Shown here in pieces: positions 35,777-47,478 of a stretch of DNA of 64,000 nt. The stretch is from positions 62,001-126,000 of the forward strand of contig JAAZVZ010000004.1 of assembly GCA_018623155.1 (NCBI GenBank), given 5' to 3'. Source of the stretch: Glaciecola sp. GTDB taxonomy: Bacteria > Pseudomonadota > Gammaproteobacteria > Enterobacterales > Alteromonadaceae. The position numbers and the translations under genes were made by a program. The notes beneath the pieces are model-generated. The model searched no databases, was not told where the DNA came from, and was given only the letters and a program-made list of their open reading frames with translations. Every line of letters starts with the position of its first letter. The first letter of the stretch is position 1.

Positions 35777-36427
35777 TTAAATAATCGTTCCTTGAATTAA
35801 TGGGACAAATCGCGCATCGTCGATTGGAATTTGTTGAACATTTTGTCCTACCTTGCGCACATAGGTTAGGGTTTGTTTAGTGTCTCCAAGTGGTATCAGT
35901 AGACAGCCATTATCATTGAGTTGTGCAACCAGTGCCTCTGGTAACGTCACCGCCGCTGCAGTAACTATAATTCCATCATAAGGGCCTTTGGCTTGCCATC
36001 CTTCCCAGCCATCCCCGTGCTTACACGAAATGTTGTAACAATCCAACTGACCAAAGCGACGCTGAGCCTGAAATTGCAACGCTTTGATGCGTTCCACGGT
36101 ATATACATGTGTGAATAGCTTTGCCAAAACGGTCGTTTGGTATCCCGAGCCAGTACCAATTTCCAAAATTTTAGGCGATTCGATAGAAAATTCAGCCATA
36201 TGGGCCCTTAACATTTGCGTCATAAATGCCACTGTTGAGGGTTGTGAGAGGGTTTGTCCTTGTCCTATAGGCAAGGCATCGTTGTTATATGCTTGATGCG
36301 ATAGAGAGGGAGGAAGAAATAATTCTCTAGGGATATTTCCCATTACTTCAAGTACTGAGTTATCCGCTATGCCGTGTTGTATTAACAGCTCGATTAGGCT
36401 TTTCGCTCGAGGCAAGGTTTTGATCAT
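35777..36427 (-). CDS. pcm: Protein-L-isoaspartate O-methyltransferase Pcm
   Basis: 216 residues. Methylates L-isoaspartyl residues in aged proteins so that they can revert to aspartate. SAM-binding motif ILEIGTGSGYQTTVLAKL near residue 80 and the family signature LPIGQGQTLSQPSTVAFMTQ near residue 53, which carries the substrate-binding Ser/Thr region, are both clear. The C-terminal segment GCLLIPLGD is typical. The start overlaps the surE end by four bases. surE-pcm is a common stationary-phase repair pair ahead of nlpD and rpoS. Confidence 0.96.
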   Translation of the reverse strand: MIKTLPRAKSLIELLIQHGIADNSVLEVMGNIPRELFLPPSLSHQAYNNDALPIGQGQTLSQPSTVAFMTQMLRAHMAEFSIESPKILEIGTGSGYQTTVLAKLFTHVYTVERIKALQFQAQRRFGQLDCYNISCKHGDGWEGWQAKGPYDGIIVTAAAVTLPEALVAQLNDNGCLLIPLGDTKQTLTYVRKVGQNVQQIPIDDARFVPLIQGTII

Positions 36428-37170
36428 CGTTGAGCCATCCAGGCTGACAAGGATTGTTGGGCTTGGTAGTCTGTCATATCGACCGATAAAGGCGTGACTG
36501 AAACAAAACCGTTGGCAATCGCGTGAAAATCTGTTCCTGGGCCAGCGTCTTGTTCAGGCCCGAGTTTACCATACCAAAAAATGGTTCGGCCAAACGGATC
36601 TTTGTCTTTGACCATATTTTCTGCTTGATGACGATTGCCCAGTCGTGTGACCTGGATCCCCTTGATTTCTTCATAAGGTAAATTCGGTACGTTAACATTA
36701 AGGATACTGGTATCCGTTAATGGCATCTCTTTAAGTTTCTCAAGTAAGTCCACGAGCACTTGACCGGCCGTTGCAAATTGCCAGTTTTTATAACCGTGCA
36801 TTGAAATAGCAATTGCGGGCAGGCCTAGATGACGTCCTTCGGTGGCTGCCGCGACAGTCCCTGAATAAATAACATCATCGCCAAGGTTGGGGCCGTGGTT
36901 AATCCCTGAAACGACGATATCTGGGGTTTTACACAAGTCACCTGTCATGCCTATTTGAACACAATCAGACGGTGTGCCGTTGACAGCATAAAAACCATTA
37001 TTTAATGTCGTTACACGAAGCGGAGAATGGAGTGATAGCGCGTTACTTGCACCCGATGCATTGCGGTCAGGAGCAATTACGGTCACCTTATGCTGGGCAC
37101 TTAACGCATGATATGCCGCGACGATACCATCAGCAAAAGCGCTGTCATCATTACTCAATAATATATGCAT
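36424..37170 (-). CDS. surE: 5'/3'-nucleotidase SurE
   Basis: 248 residues. Divalent-metal-dependent phosphatase acting on nucleoside monophosphates and short polyphosphate. The N-terminal metal motif LSNDD (Asp 8 and Asp 9) and the SGINHGPNLGDDVIYSGTV loop, which carries the Asn ligand, are both intact, as is APDRNASGASNALSL. It abuts truD upstream with no gap and overlaps pcm by four bases. All of this matches the E. coli order truD-surE-pcm. Confidence 0.96.
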   Translation of the reverse strand: MHILLSNDDSAFADGIVAAYHALSAQHKVTVIAPDRNASGASNALSLHSPLRVTTLNNGFYAVNGTPSDCVQIGMTGDLCKTPDIVVSGINHGPNLGDDVIYSGTVAAATEGRHLGLPAIAISMHGYKNWQFATAGQVLVDLLEKLKEMPLTDTSILNVNVPNLPYEEIKGIQVTRLGNRHQAENMVKDKDPFGRTIFWYGKLGPEQDAGPGTDFHAIANGFVSVTPLSVDMTDYQAQQSLSAWMAQR

Positions 37171-38232
37171 TTATTCTCCCCAGTGACACAGTTCACGTAA
37201 AATAGATGTCGCAAAGCAACCTTTAGGTAGACTAAATTCCAGATGTAGGTCATTGGCTTGCCAGTCCCACCTGAGTTGAGCCGGTAATAAGCGAATTGAT
37301 CGGCGTTCTTGCTTTAATCCAAGACGAGATAAAGTAGCACAGATTTGTGGATATTGCGCGAGTACATTTTCTTCTAATTGCCGGGCATTATGCTGAGTTT
37401 TTAAATCCCCTTTGCCAAAGAGAGGTGCTGAAATATGAATATCTCCCTCAGCCAGTCTTCCATCAATCATTGGATCATTGTCTTCGGGTATAAAGTAACT
37501 ATTGGAACCTGAGAGCACAAAGGCATCGCCAGAGATTGGCTGGGCAAAACAACCTTGTTCGATTCGGGTATGGATCACAGTATTAAATAACCAACTGCGT
37601 AAGGCTGAGATGGCTAAGTTTTTTTTATTGCGTTGTTTGATGCCTGTTCCATCAACCAAATGTTGCGCTAACGCTAGATTACCACCATAGCGAATTCGAG
37701 GCTCTCCGTGCTCATCTTTATAATGCATCTCGCCAAAGCGCTGTTGGCCAAAATAATTAGGGACACCCGATTTGTGAATTTGATGAAGTCGACGTTCGAC
37801 GTCTTGACAATCGGTTACTTTGCGCAGAACAATCGCAAAACGATTACCTGCTAGATGCCCTGTCTTGAGCTTTTTATTGTGTCTGCTTACGCTTAGAACA
37901 CGCAACCCTGGAAGGGTAAATTGAGTAAAATCGATGTCAGGGTGTTGCGGGTGATGCACGCCAAAATATTGAAGTGTGCGTCCATATTTGTCCTTTCTCC
38001 CTGCAAAAGTAACTTGGCGCAGAGGTAGGCGGCAAAATTTGGCGAGTGCTTCTGCCACGAATGCAGTGTTGAGACCTATTTTTTCGATATGAACGTAGCT
38101 GTGTTCTCCATCTCCTGTGAGTTCGTAGCCCAGGATTTCATCTACGACAAAATCCGCCATGTCACATTTAAACCCCGCATTTGCAGTCGGTTTTTGGTAT
38201 AAATGTGCCCAGTCTTGTGCAGGATACTTCAT
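37171..38232 (-). CDS. truD: tRNA pseudouridine-13 synthase TruD
   Basis: 353 residues. Makes pseudouridine at position 13 of tRNA-Glu. The catalytic Asp is residue 81 in FAGRKDKYGRT. The inserted TRUD domain follows, and NYFGQQRFG with RLGK-like counterpart (here GNRFAIVLRKV) are family marks. The protein starts KYPAQDWAHLYQ. It is 11 bases after ispF and directly before surE. Nothing unusual is seen. Confidence 0.95.
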   Translation of the reverse strand: MKYPAQDWAHLYQKPTANAGFKCDMADFVVDEILGYELTGDGEHSYVHIEKIGLNTAFVAEALAKFCRLPLRQVTFAGRKDKYGRTLQYFGVHHPQHPDIDFTQFTLPGLRVLSVSRHNKKLKTGHLAGNRFAIVLRKVTDCQDVERRLHQIHKSGVPNYFGQQRFGEMHYKDEHGEPRIRYGGNLALAQHLVDGTGIKQRNKKNLAISALRSWLFNTVIHTRIEQGCFAQPISGDAFVLSGSNSYFIPEDNDPMIDGRLAEGDIHISAPLFGKGDLKTQHNARQLEENVLAQYPQICATLSRLGLKQERRSIRLLPAQLRWDWQANDLHLEFSLPKGCFATSILRELCHWGE

Positions 38233-38242
38233 GAAGATTGTC

Positions 38243-38734
38243 TTATGCGTCTGAATGAATCAATAGAGCGACAGCGTGGGTCGCAATGCCTTCTTTACGT
38301 CCAGTAAATCCGAGTTTTTCTGTTGTGGTTGCTTTCACATTTATTTGCGAGGGTTCGACTTCTAACAATTGCGCAATTTTAACTTGCATTGATGGTATAA
38401 ACGGCGCCATTTTGGGTGCTTGAGCTACTATTGTGATATCTGTGTTGCCCAATACATATCCTCTTTGTTTTACTTGAGAATACACTTTGCGCAACAGCAT
38501 GCCACTGTCCGCCCCTGCAAAGGCGGGATCTGTATCAGGGAAATGATGGCCAATATCGCCCAGCGATACCGCACCAAGCAAAGCATCGCATAACGCATGC
38601 AAAACCACATCACCGTCAGAGTGCGCAAGTAACCCCGTTGTGTGAGGGACGTCAACGCCACCTAAAATTAACGGTTTTTCGCCACCAAATTTGTGTACGT
38701 CATAACCATGACCTATGCGAAAAGGGATACTCAT
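38243..38734 (-). CDS. ispF: 2-C-methyl-D-erythritol 2,4-cyclodiphosphate synthase IspF
   Basis: 163 residues, the usual length. Fifth enzyme of the MEP isoprenoid pathway; it cyclises CDP-methylerythritol phosphate with loss of CMP. Zinc ligands lie in [10 protein letters not shown] and in [18 protein letters not shown]; the substrate-binding [18 protein letters not shown] is complete. It is encoded immediately after ispD (one base between), which catalyses the third step. The octaprenyl diphosphate synthase at 49 kb uses the products of this pathway. Confidence 0.97.
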   Translation of the reverse strand: MSIPFRIGHGYDVHKFGGEKPLILGGVDVPHTTGLLAHSDGDVVLHALCDALLGAVSLGDIGHHFPDTDPAFAGADSGMLLRKVYSQVKQRGYVLGNTDITIVAQAPKMAPFIPSMQVKIAQLLEVEPSQINVKATTTEKLGFTGRKEGIATHAVALLIHSDA

Positions 38735-38735
38735 G

Positions 38736-39425
38736 TTAAAGGCGTCCTTGTTGTTGCAAGTAAAACTCAGCTAAGGCTAAGTCTTCGGGGTGAGTAATTT
38801 TGATATTGTCACTGCTGCCAGCGACTAATTCAACGGGGATATGACAAAATTCTAATGCTGAGGCTTCATCAGTAACAGTGGTACTTGTCATCGCTTGCTC
38901 AATGGCATCGATTAACGTACCTACACTAGCGGCCTGTGGCGTTTGGGCACCCCAAATACGCTCTCTTGGCAACGTGGTATCAATGGTGTTCCCTTGGGCT
39001 AGTTTTATGGTATCGGTTGCACGCCGAGCCAGAATGGATGCAACCGTGTCAGTTTCTAATCGCGTTATGAGTGCGTCAATGTCGGAGTGACGCAGACAGG
39101 GACGCGCTGCATCGTGCACTAGGGCAATGGCCTTTTTGGGGCATGTTTGCAAAGCGTTAAGCACGGAGTCTACCCGTTCACTTCCACCAATGACGGTACG
39201 CAATTTGGGATGAGAAGCCACCTCCAACGAAAAAAAATGATTATCTTCAGGGTGCAGGGCAACGACGACCTGAGAGATGGCTGAATAGGTCAGTAGTTGG
39301 CAGAGTGAGTGCTCAAGAACCGTTTTATTACCTAGTTTTAGGTATTGTTTGGCAACACTTGCTTGCATTCTTGAGCCGATACCCGCGGCAGGAACAATCG
39401 CAATATATTGATTTGGCATAGTCAT
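38736..39425 (-). CDS. ispD: 2-C-methyl-D-erythritol 4-phosphate cytidylyltransferase IspD
   Basis: 229 residues. Joins methylerythritol phosphate to CTP in the MEP pathway. The nucleotide-binding N terminus ([20 protein letters not shown]) and the [13 protein letters not shown] motif, plus the C-terminal [14 protein letters not shown], are all clear. The start directly abuts ftsB. The ftsB-ispD-ispF series is one of the most conserved gammaproteobacterial gene orders. Confidence 0.97.
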   Translation of the reverse strand: MTMPNQYIAIVPAAGIGSRMQASVAKQYLKLGNKTVLEHSLCQLLTYSAISQVVVALHPEDNHFFSLEVASHPKLRTVIGGSERVDSVLNALQTCPKKAIALVHDAARPCLRHSDIDALITRLETDTVASILARRATDTIKLAQGNTIDTTLPRERIWGAQTPQAASVGTLIDAIEQAMTSTTVTDEASALEFCHIPVELVAGSSDNIKITHPEDLALAEFYLQQQGRL

Positions 39426-39713
39426 TTATTGTTCTGAAGGGAGAACGCGGTAAAACGTTTCTCCCTTTTTGATAAGGCCTAATTCGCTTCTGGCGCGTTC
39501 TTCAATTGCTTCTAATCCAATTTTCAAATCCGCGATGTCCGCTGAGAGGAGTCGGTTGCGCTGGGCTAAGTTTGCATTTTGTAATTGCTTTTCAGCGACT
39601 TTGACCTGGCCAGCCCATAAATCAGGGATGCTATGCTTACCAAACCACAATCTATGTTGTAGTAAGATAAGTAAAATCAGCAAAGCTATGTTGATAATGT
39701 GTTTTTGCCGCAC
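39426..39713 (-). CDS. ftsB: Cell division protein FtsB
   Basis: 95 residues from a GTG start at 39713, which has AAGGGG seven bases upstream; a longer in-frame form would contain that ribosome site and is rejected. One membrane segment near the N terminus (IINIALLILLILLQH) is followed by LWFGKHSIPDLW and a leucine/Asn-rich periplasmic coiled coil. The C terminus has the conserved ERARSELGLIKKGETFYRV. FtsB joins FtsL and FtsQ in the divisome. First gene of the series running to rpoS. Confidence 0.94.
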   Translation of the reverse strand: MRQKHIINIALLILLILLQHRLWFGKHSIPDLWAGQVKVAEKQLQNANLAQRNRLLSADIADLKIGLEAIEERARSELGLIKKGETFYRVLPSEQ

Positions 39714-39860
39714 AACAAAACCCCTTAAACAAGTATGCCTATTGTAGCGTTTTTTACTCAAGATACCAGTGTGTCTTGAGTACCCGTTTAGCGTTAAGTA
39801 TGTTTAGTACTGTATACGGTTATAAATACTGCTTAATGCTTGCACTCAGTTCACCGTCAC

Positions 39861-39885
39861 ATTATCTTTGTCTTTAGAAGATAAT
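39861..39885. promoter_or_regulatory. Palindrome before the amino-sugar kinase gene, possible operator
   Basis: ATTATCTT / AAGATAAT, a perfect 8-bp inverted repeat with a 9-base loop, 23 bases before the kinase ATG. The surrounding 195-base gap also has a second hairpin (39756-39781) with no T run after it. Position suits an operator or a 5' mRNA stem; no regulator is assigned. Confidence 0.4.
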
Positions 39886-39908
39886 GAACCAATTAATTAA
39901 GAGACAAA

Positions 39909-40778
39909 ATGGCCTCGAATTATTCTCCAGTAATCGCCATCGATGGAGGTGGCACGTCCTGTGATGCTGCACTGTTTATTCACGACAAGTGTGTTGACAA
40001 GGTGGTAACTGGACCGGCAAATATTCACGTCGATGCCACTCGTGCAAAACACAATATTGTCGCAGCCGTAACTGAGCTCATTACCCGACATGATTTGGAA
40101 TTAGAAAAGGTGATGGTCGCAGGTGGGTGTGCCGGAATGGGGATCGCACAGGCTCAGCATGAGATTGAACAATGGCAACATCCATTTGCTCAGTTTGCGC
40201 TCACTACAGACGCTCACGTTGCTGCAATGGGCGCAAACCTTGGTGCAAATTGTCATACATTGATTGTTGGTACCGGGTCTTGTGCACTGACATTACATCA
40301 AGGTCGTCTAAAACAAACGGGTGGACACGGGTGTCTACTGGGTGATGACGCTTCTGGAGCATGGTTAGGGCAAGAGTTATTACGTTACTGTTTATTGGCG
40401 TCTGATGGACTAACTGATTCTAGCGAACTCATTGAAGCGGGTTTTGATTTTATTGGGACACGTATCTCAGCTGAGATTGTTGGCCAATATCATTCTCTAG
40501 ATAGTGCCCTATTAGCGTCACTTGCACCGATTGTCTTTGAGCATATTGGCGATGATGAATTGGCCAATCACATAGTCGCACAAGGCGTTGATTATTTAAT
40601 GCACTTACAGGCTCATTTGCAATCTCAAATTGAACTTCCTTGTTTTGCTTATGGTGGTATTTGGCAAGCTTATCAAAAGTGCGAAATCCAGGATTTGAAC
40701 GTTTTTCAGACGCCTAAATCTGACCCGTTATACGGCGCTTATCTCTTTGGTTTGTCTGAATTTGGTATTGACTCATGA
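39909..40778 (+). CDS. N-acetylglucosamine / glucosamine kinase, BadF-type ATPase family
   Basis: 289 residues. Actin-like ATPase fold: phosphate loops IDGGGTSCDAALF near residue 11 and VGTGSCALTL near residue 115, with GGHGCLLGDDASGAWLGQELL near 130 typical of the BadF/BcrA-type sugar kinases. Relatives phosphorylate N-acetylglucosamine or glucosamine at C6. Its stop overlaps the nagA start by four bases, and NagA acts on GlcNAc-6-phosphate, so a GlcNAc kinase role is the best inference. Glucosamine kinase (GspK) is the alternative. A possible operator lies just upstream. Likely part of chitin or peptidoglycan sugar use. Confidence 0.82.
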   Translation: MASNYSPVIAIDGGGTSCDAALFIHDKCVDKVVTGPANIHVDATRAKHNIVAAVTELITRHDLELEKVMVAGGCAGMGIAQAQHEIEQWQHPFAQFALTTDAHVAAMGANLGANCHTLIVGTGSCALTLHQGRLKQTGGHGCLLGDDASGAWLGQELLRYCLLASDGLTDSSELIEAGFDFIGTRISAEIVGQYHSLDSALLASLAPIVFEHIGDDELANHIVAQGVDYLMHLQAHLQSQIELPCFAYGGIWQAYQKCEIQDLNVFQTPKSDPLYGAYLFGLSEFGIDS

Positions 40779-41884
40779 AAATTCGAGCGAAAAGACTTTT
40801 GTTAGATGACGAGTTTGTCTCTGATCAAACTGTGCTGATTGAACATGGTAAAACGATCGATATTTATCCTAGTCGCCATGAACAGGTCGAACATGATGTT
40901 CACTATTTGGTACCGAGTTACATTGACTTGCAAGTCAATGGCGGTGGCGGGGTGTTGTTGCAAGAAGGTGTTACTGGAACAGATATTTTATCTGTAGTAA
41001 ACGCTCACTCAATATTTGGTTCTGGTTTCGTTTTGCCGACGTTGATCACGAATTCTTATCGTACGATGCAACAATGTACTGAGGCAATCATTCACGCGAG
41101 AAGCCAAACGAGTGCAGTGCTTGGGGTACATTTTGAGGGACCTTGGTTAGCGTCAGCTAAAAAAGGGATCCACATCGAAGAACACATTCGCGCGCCATCT
41201 GATGCAGAGCTTGCTTTAATAACGGATAAAAGGCTTGGCAAGGTGTTCATAACATTGGCTCCTGAAACCGTGCCAGTAGATGTGATTGCAGACTTAGTGG
41301 CAAAAGGAGTCATTGTCAGCTTAGGTCACTCTAATGCGACACACGAACAAGTATTAGCGGCTATCGATGCTGGTGCGACTGGTTTTACTCACCTTTACAA
41401 TGCCATGAGTGGGCTTCAAGGTCGCAATCCAGGTATGGTCGGGGTCGCATTGGGCGAAAACAGTACTTACGCTGGTATTATTGTCGATCATCATCATGTG
41501 AGTCCTTATGCGGTGCGTTTAGCCTATCAAAGTAAATCATATGAACGTTTGTGCTTGGTGACTGATGCAATGGCACATGCAGGCTCGTCACACGAAGTTT
41601 TGCCCTATTTTGATACTCAGATTACGCAACGAGACGGAAAACTGACTACCCCAGATGGCTCCCTAGCGGGTTCTTGTTTAACTATGCATGAAGCCGTTTT
41701 GAATATGCATCAAGATATCGAAGTACCCTTAGCGCAAAGTGTTATTATGGCTACGCGAACACCTGCGAACTGGTTAGGTTTGTTTGAGTTAGGTCGAATA
41801 GGTATAAACATCCCCTCTAATCTGCTGGGTTTAAACAGTGAGTTGGCGATCACTTCTCATTGGCGACATGGCGTACTAGTTTAA
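40775..41884 (+). CDS. nagA: N-acetylglucosamine-6-phosphate deacetylase NagA
   Basis: 369 residues. Removes acetate from GlcNAc-6-phosphate. Amidohydrolase fold with metal and substrate motifs in order: YIDLQVNGGGGVLLQ, HFEGPWL, SLGHSNATHEQ, THLYNAMSGLQGRNPG and the catalytic Asp in LVTDAMAHAG. It overlaps the preceding kinase gene by four bases. The next expected enzyme, glucosamine-6-phosphate deaminase NagB, and any transporter are not in the window. The gene ends 72 bases before the convergent fadA with a terminator between. Confidence 0.93.
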   Translation: MKIRAKRLLLDDEFVSDQTVLIEHGKTIDIYPSRHEQVEHDVHYLVPSYIDLQVNGGGGVLLQEGVTGTDILSVVNAHSIFGSGFVLPTLITNSYRTMQQCTEAIIHARSQTSAVLGVHFEGPWLASAKKGIHIEEHIRAPSDAELALITDKRLGKVFITLAPETVPVDVIADLVAKGVIVSLGHSNATHEQVLAAIDAGATGFTHLYNAMSGLQGRNPGMVGVALGENSTYAGIIVDHHHVSPYAVRLAYQSKSYERLCLVTDAMAHAGSSHEVLPYFDTQITQRDGKLTTPDGSLAGSCLTMHEAVLNMHQDIEVPLAQSVIMATRTPANWLGLFELGRIGINIPSNLLGLNSELAITSHWRHGVLV

Positions 41885-41896
41885 AAAAGGCCATAA

Positions 41897-41930
41897 ATAA
41901 AAAACGCATCTAGGGACATCCAAGATGCGT
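41897..41930 (-). terminator. Intrinsic terminator of fadBA
   Basis: Inverted repeat ACGCATCT / AGATGCGT. On the - strand the stem is followed by a T run, ending the fadBA transcript. The region between the convergent nagA and fadA genes holds nothing else. Confidence 0.85.
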
Positions 41931-41956
41931 CTTATATTGAATGTCAAAGTGTGCGG

Positions 41957-45291
<3,335 letters not shown>

Positions 45292-45354
45292 AGGCTTCTT
45301 CTCCTTTGGCAAGACCAAAATGTAGAATGTTAAGTTGTTTGTTGCTTTTTTATT

Positions 45355-45371
45355 AACTGGTCGAACAAGTT
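45355..45371 (-). promoter_or_regulatory. FadR-type operator upstream of fadBA
   Basis: AACTGGTCGAACAAGTT is a 17-base match to the FadR half-symmetric consensus (AACTGGTCNGACNNGTT from memory) with one mismatch in the centre, and it forms a longer TTAAC/GTTAA palindrome. It lies 64 bases before the fadB start, in the promoter region. FadR represses fad genes until long-chain acyl-CoA binds it; here that is inference. Confidence 0.7.
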
Positions 45372-45386
45372 AACATTGAAAAATGT

Positions 45387-45404
45387 TTTGCACAATAGTG
45401 CAAA
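45387..45404. promoter_or_regulatory. Palindrome between fadB and slt, possible operator
   Basis: TTTGCAC / GTGCAAA around AATA, a perfect 7-bp inverted repeat 51 bases before the slt start and 16 bases from the FadR-type site. No known operator matches it securely. It could serve either divergent gene. Confidence 0.4.
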
Positions 45405-45454
45405 TTGTTTGTCTACTTATATACTTATCATTGAAACTTATAGATGAGCTGAGC

Positions 45455-47446
45455 ATGTTTAGAAAAGCTATTTTACTGTTTTTTTTAATGATTCCACTTT
45501 GCCATGTTACTGTGCAGGCTGATTACCAAGAGCTATCTGAGTTTGCCTTACCTGAGTCGGTACATACCCTCTTTGCACAAACAAAACTCGCCATTCGTAC
45601 CAAAGATAGACAACAATACTGGCGACTGCAAAAACGATGGGAAAAAAATTATCCAAACCATCTCCTGCTGCCATATCTTCAGCGATTTTATTATCAAACC
45701 TTTATGGATGATTTACCGACATCTGTGATCGAGGCTTTTTTAACACGACACGCACAGACCGATTTTATTCGGAGTTTGCAGTTTCACTATCTCGCCTATT
45801 TATCAACACGTGATCGCGTAAGATTCAATAGATGGGTAAAGCAAACGCCATGGCATTGGCTAAATCCTCGACTACAATGCCAATACCTCAAAAACATTGT
45901 GCAAACGGTTGCAGCAGCAAAAGAACATGATAATGTGCTAGCGCAACTATGGTCCACCCCTCAGTCACAAGATAAACGCTGTGACAGTGCGTTTACATAT
46001 TGGCGCAAAGCAGGCTTGTTAACCCCTGAGCGGGTCATGAGCCGAATTAAGCTCGTTGCTGCAAAGGGCAACCCTAGGTTAATAGTGTATTTGACTAGTT
46101 TGTTACCGGATACTCAACAATCAATAGGGCGTTTGTGGGGGCAAGTCGCTAATAGTCCAGGTTATATTAGGCGGTTAGAGCGCTGGGGGCATTTGTCGTC
46201 TGAAACCTTAAGTCCCATTGTGTATTTTGGATTGCGCAAGCTTATTTGGGAGGATATGGGATTGACTCAAAGTTTGTATGCAGATTTGCCAGCTAATGTT
46301 CGGTTCACGCCCAGTCAAGATTTCTCACTTACCAAGATGATCGCTATTCGCCAAACGCTCAACCATGAAGTGGATTCGATGTATTGGCTGAGTAAGGCAA
46401 ATAGGCTTGGTCAAGCGGATGATCTGAGTTATTGGACAATTACCTCTCTGATACGGGAACAAGATTGGCAGGGGGTCAAGGCATATTTGTACAAACGCAA
46501 AGATTTAACCACTCGAGAGCAATACTGGCTGGCGCGAGCGCATGCTCACAGTGGCTCAGATGATTTGGCTCGGCGCACTTTTTTAGAATTAGCAGAACAG
46601 CGTCATTATTATGGCTTTATGGCTGCTAAACAGCTCAATCAAAGCATCAGCCTTAACGCCAAAGAGTTAGTGTTGGACAGTAGACAGCTCAATCGATTAT
46701 CTCAGTCAAAACCACTACAAACTGCATTGGCTTTATATCAGGTCGGTGAGCGCTGGTGGGCTTTACAGGCATGGAACCAGGCGATGCGAAGTTTAACAGA
46801 AGAAGAAGGTCTTGCCGCTGGTCTCGTGGCATATGACTTAGGCTGGCATGATCGAGCGATTATGGCGATGGCTGAATTTGGCGAAAAGAACCTGTTGGAT
46901 GTTCGCTTTCCTCAGGCCTTTGTCGCAGAGTTTAGGGCTGCTGCTGCAGAACACAAGCAATCTTTGAGTTGGCTTTATGCTATTGCTCGACGCGAAAGTG
47001 CGTTTGATCCTGAGGTGCGTTCTCGAACAAATGCTTATGGGTTAATGCAAATTTTGCCAGAAACCGCAAACTACCTCACACGAACACCTGTCAGTAAAAA
47101 CCGGCTCAAAAAACCTGAAATAAACACCGACATTGGTGCTCGATATTTGGCTTATCTGGAGCAGAAAATATCCGCGCATCCGGTATTGGTTACAGCCGCT
47201 TATAACGCGGGTTGGAAGCGTGTGTTGCAATGGTTACCACAAGAAGAAATGGATTTGGATATTTGGATAGAAACGATTCCATTTAAAGAAACAAGAGAAT
47301 ACGTCCAAGCCATAATCACCTATGAAAAAATTTATGCCGCACAGATTGAGCAAGACAGTATATTTGATGATGTATTGACTTATGCCAAAATCAGTATCGA
47401 TGACCTGACACCTATTGCACAACGTGCTAGACTCAGTAAATTATAA
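45455..47446 (+). CDS. slt: Soluble lytic murein transglycosylase Slt
   Basis: 663 residues. Cleaves the MurNAc-GlcNAc bond of peptidoglycan with anhydro-muropeptide formation. Starts with a signal peptide (FRKAILLFFLMIPLCHVTVQA); ATG 45455 is chosen because the 24-residue in-frame extension has no ribosome site and hides the signal. A long helical superhelix (U and L domains) is followed by the lysozyme-like C domain, with catalytic Glu 514 in ARRESAFDPEVRS and NAYGLMQILPETA and TAAYNAGWKRVLQW. Its products are substrates for AmpG-type import, one candidate for which is encoded at 13-14.5 kb. Confidence 0.92.
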   Translation: MFRKAILLFFLMIPLCHVTVQADYQELSEFALPESVHTLFAQTKLAIRTKDRQQYWRLQKRWEKNYPNHLLLPYLQRFYYQTFMDDLPTSVIEAFLTRHAQTDFIRSLQFHYLAYLSTRDRVRFNRWVKQTPWHWLNPRLQCQYLKNIVQTVAAAKEHDNVLAQLWSTPQSQDKRCDSAFTYWRKAGLLTPERVMSRIKLVAAKGNPRLIVYLTSLLPDTQQSIGRLWGQVANSPGYIRRLERWGHLSSETLSPIVYFGLRKLIWEDMGLTQSLYADLPANVRFTPSQDFSLTKMIAIRQTLNHEVDSMYWLSKANRLGQADDLSYWTITSLIREQDWQGVKAYLYKRKDLTTREQYWLARAHAHSGSDDLARRTFLELAEQRHYYGFMAAKQLNQSISLNAKELVLDSRQLNRLSQSKPLQTALALYQVGERWWALQAWNQAMRSLTEEEGLAAGLVAYDLGWHDRAIMAMAEFGEKNLLDVRFPQAFVAEFRAAAAEHKQSLSWLYAIARRESAFDPEVRSRTNAYGLMQILPETANYLTRTPVSKNRLKKPEINTDIGARYLAYLEQKISAHPVLVTAAYNAGWKRVLQWLPQEEMDLDIWIETIPFKETREYVQAIITYEKIYAAQIEQDSIFDDVLTYAKISIDDLTPIAQRARLSKL

Positions 47447-47478
47447 AAACATAACAAATACAACAATTTTAACGACTT

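Noticed and set aside
39756-39781. Hairpin ACTCAAGA/TCTTGAGT upstream of ftsB as a terminator
   Set aside because: The T run precedes the stem on the + strand, and on the - strand A residues follow it; no transcript needs ending there in the right direction.
45383-45454. 24-codon in-frame extension of slt
   Set aside because: No ribosome site; it would overlap the palindrome and bury the normal signal peptide.
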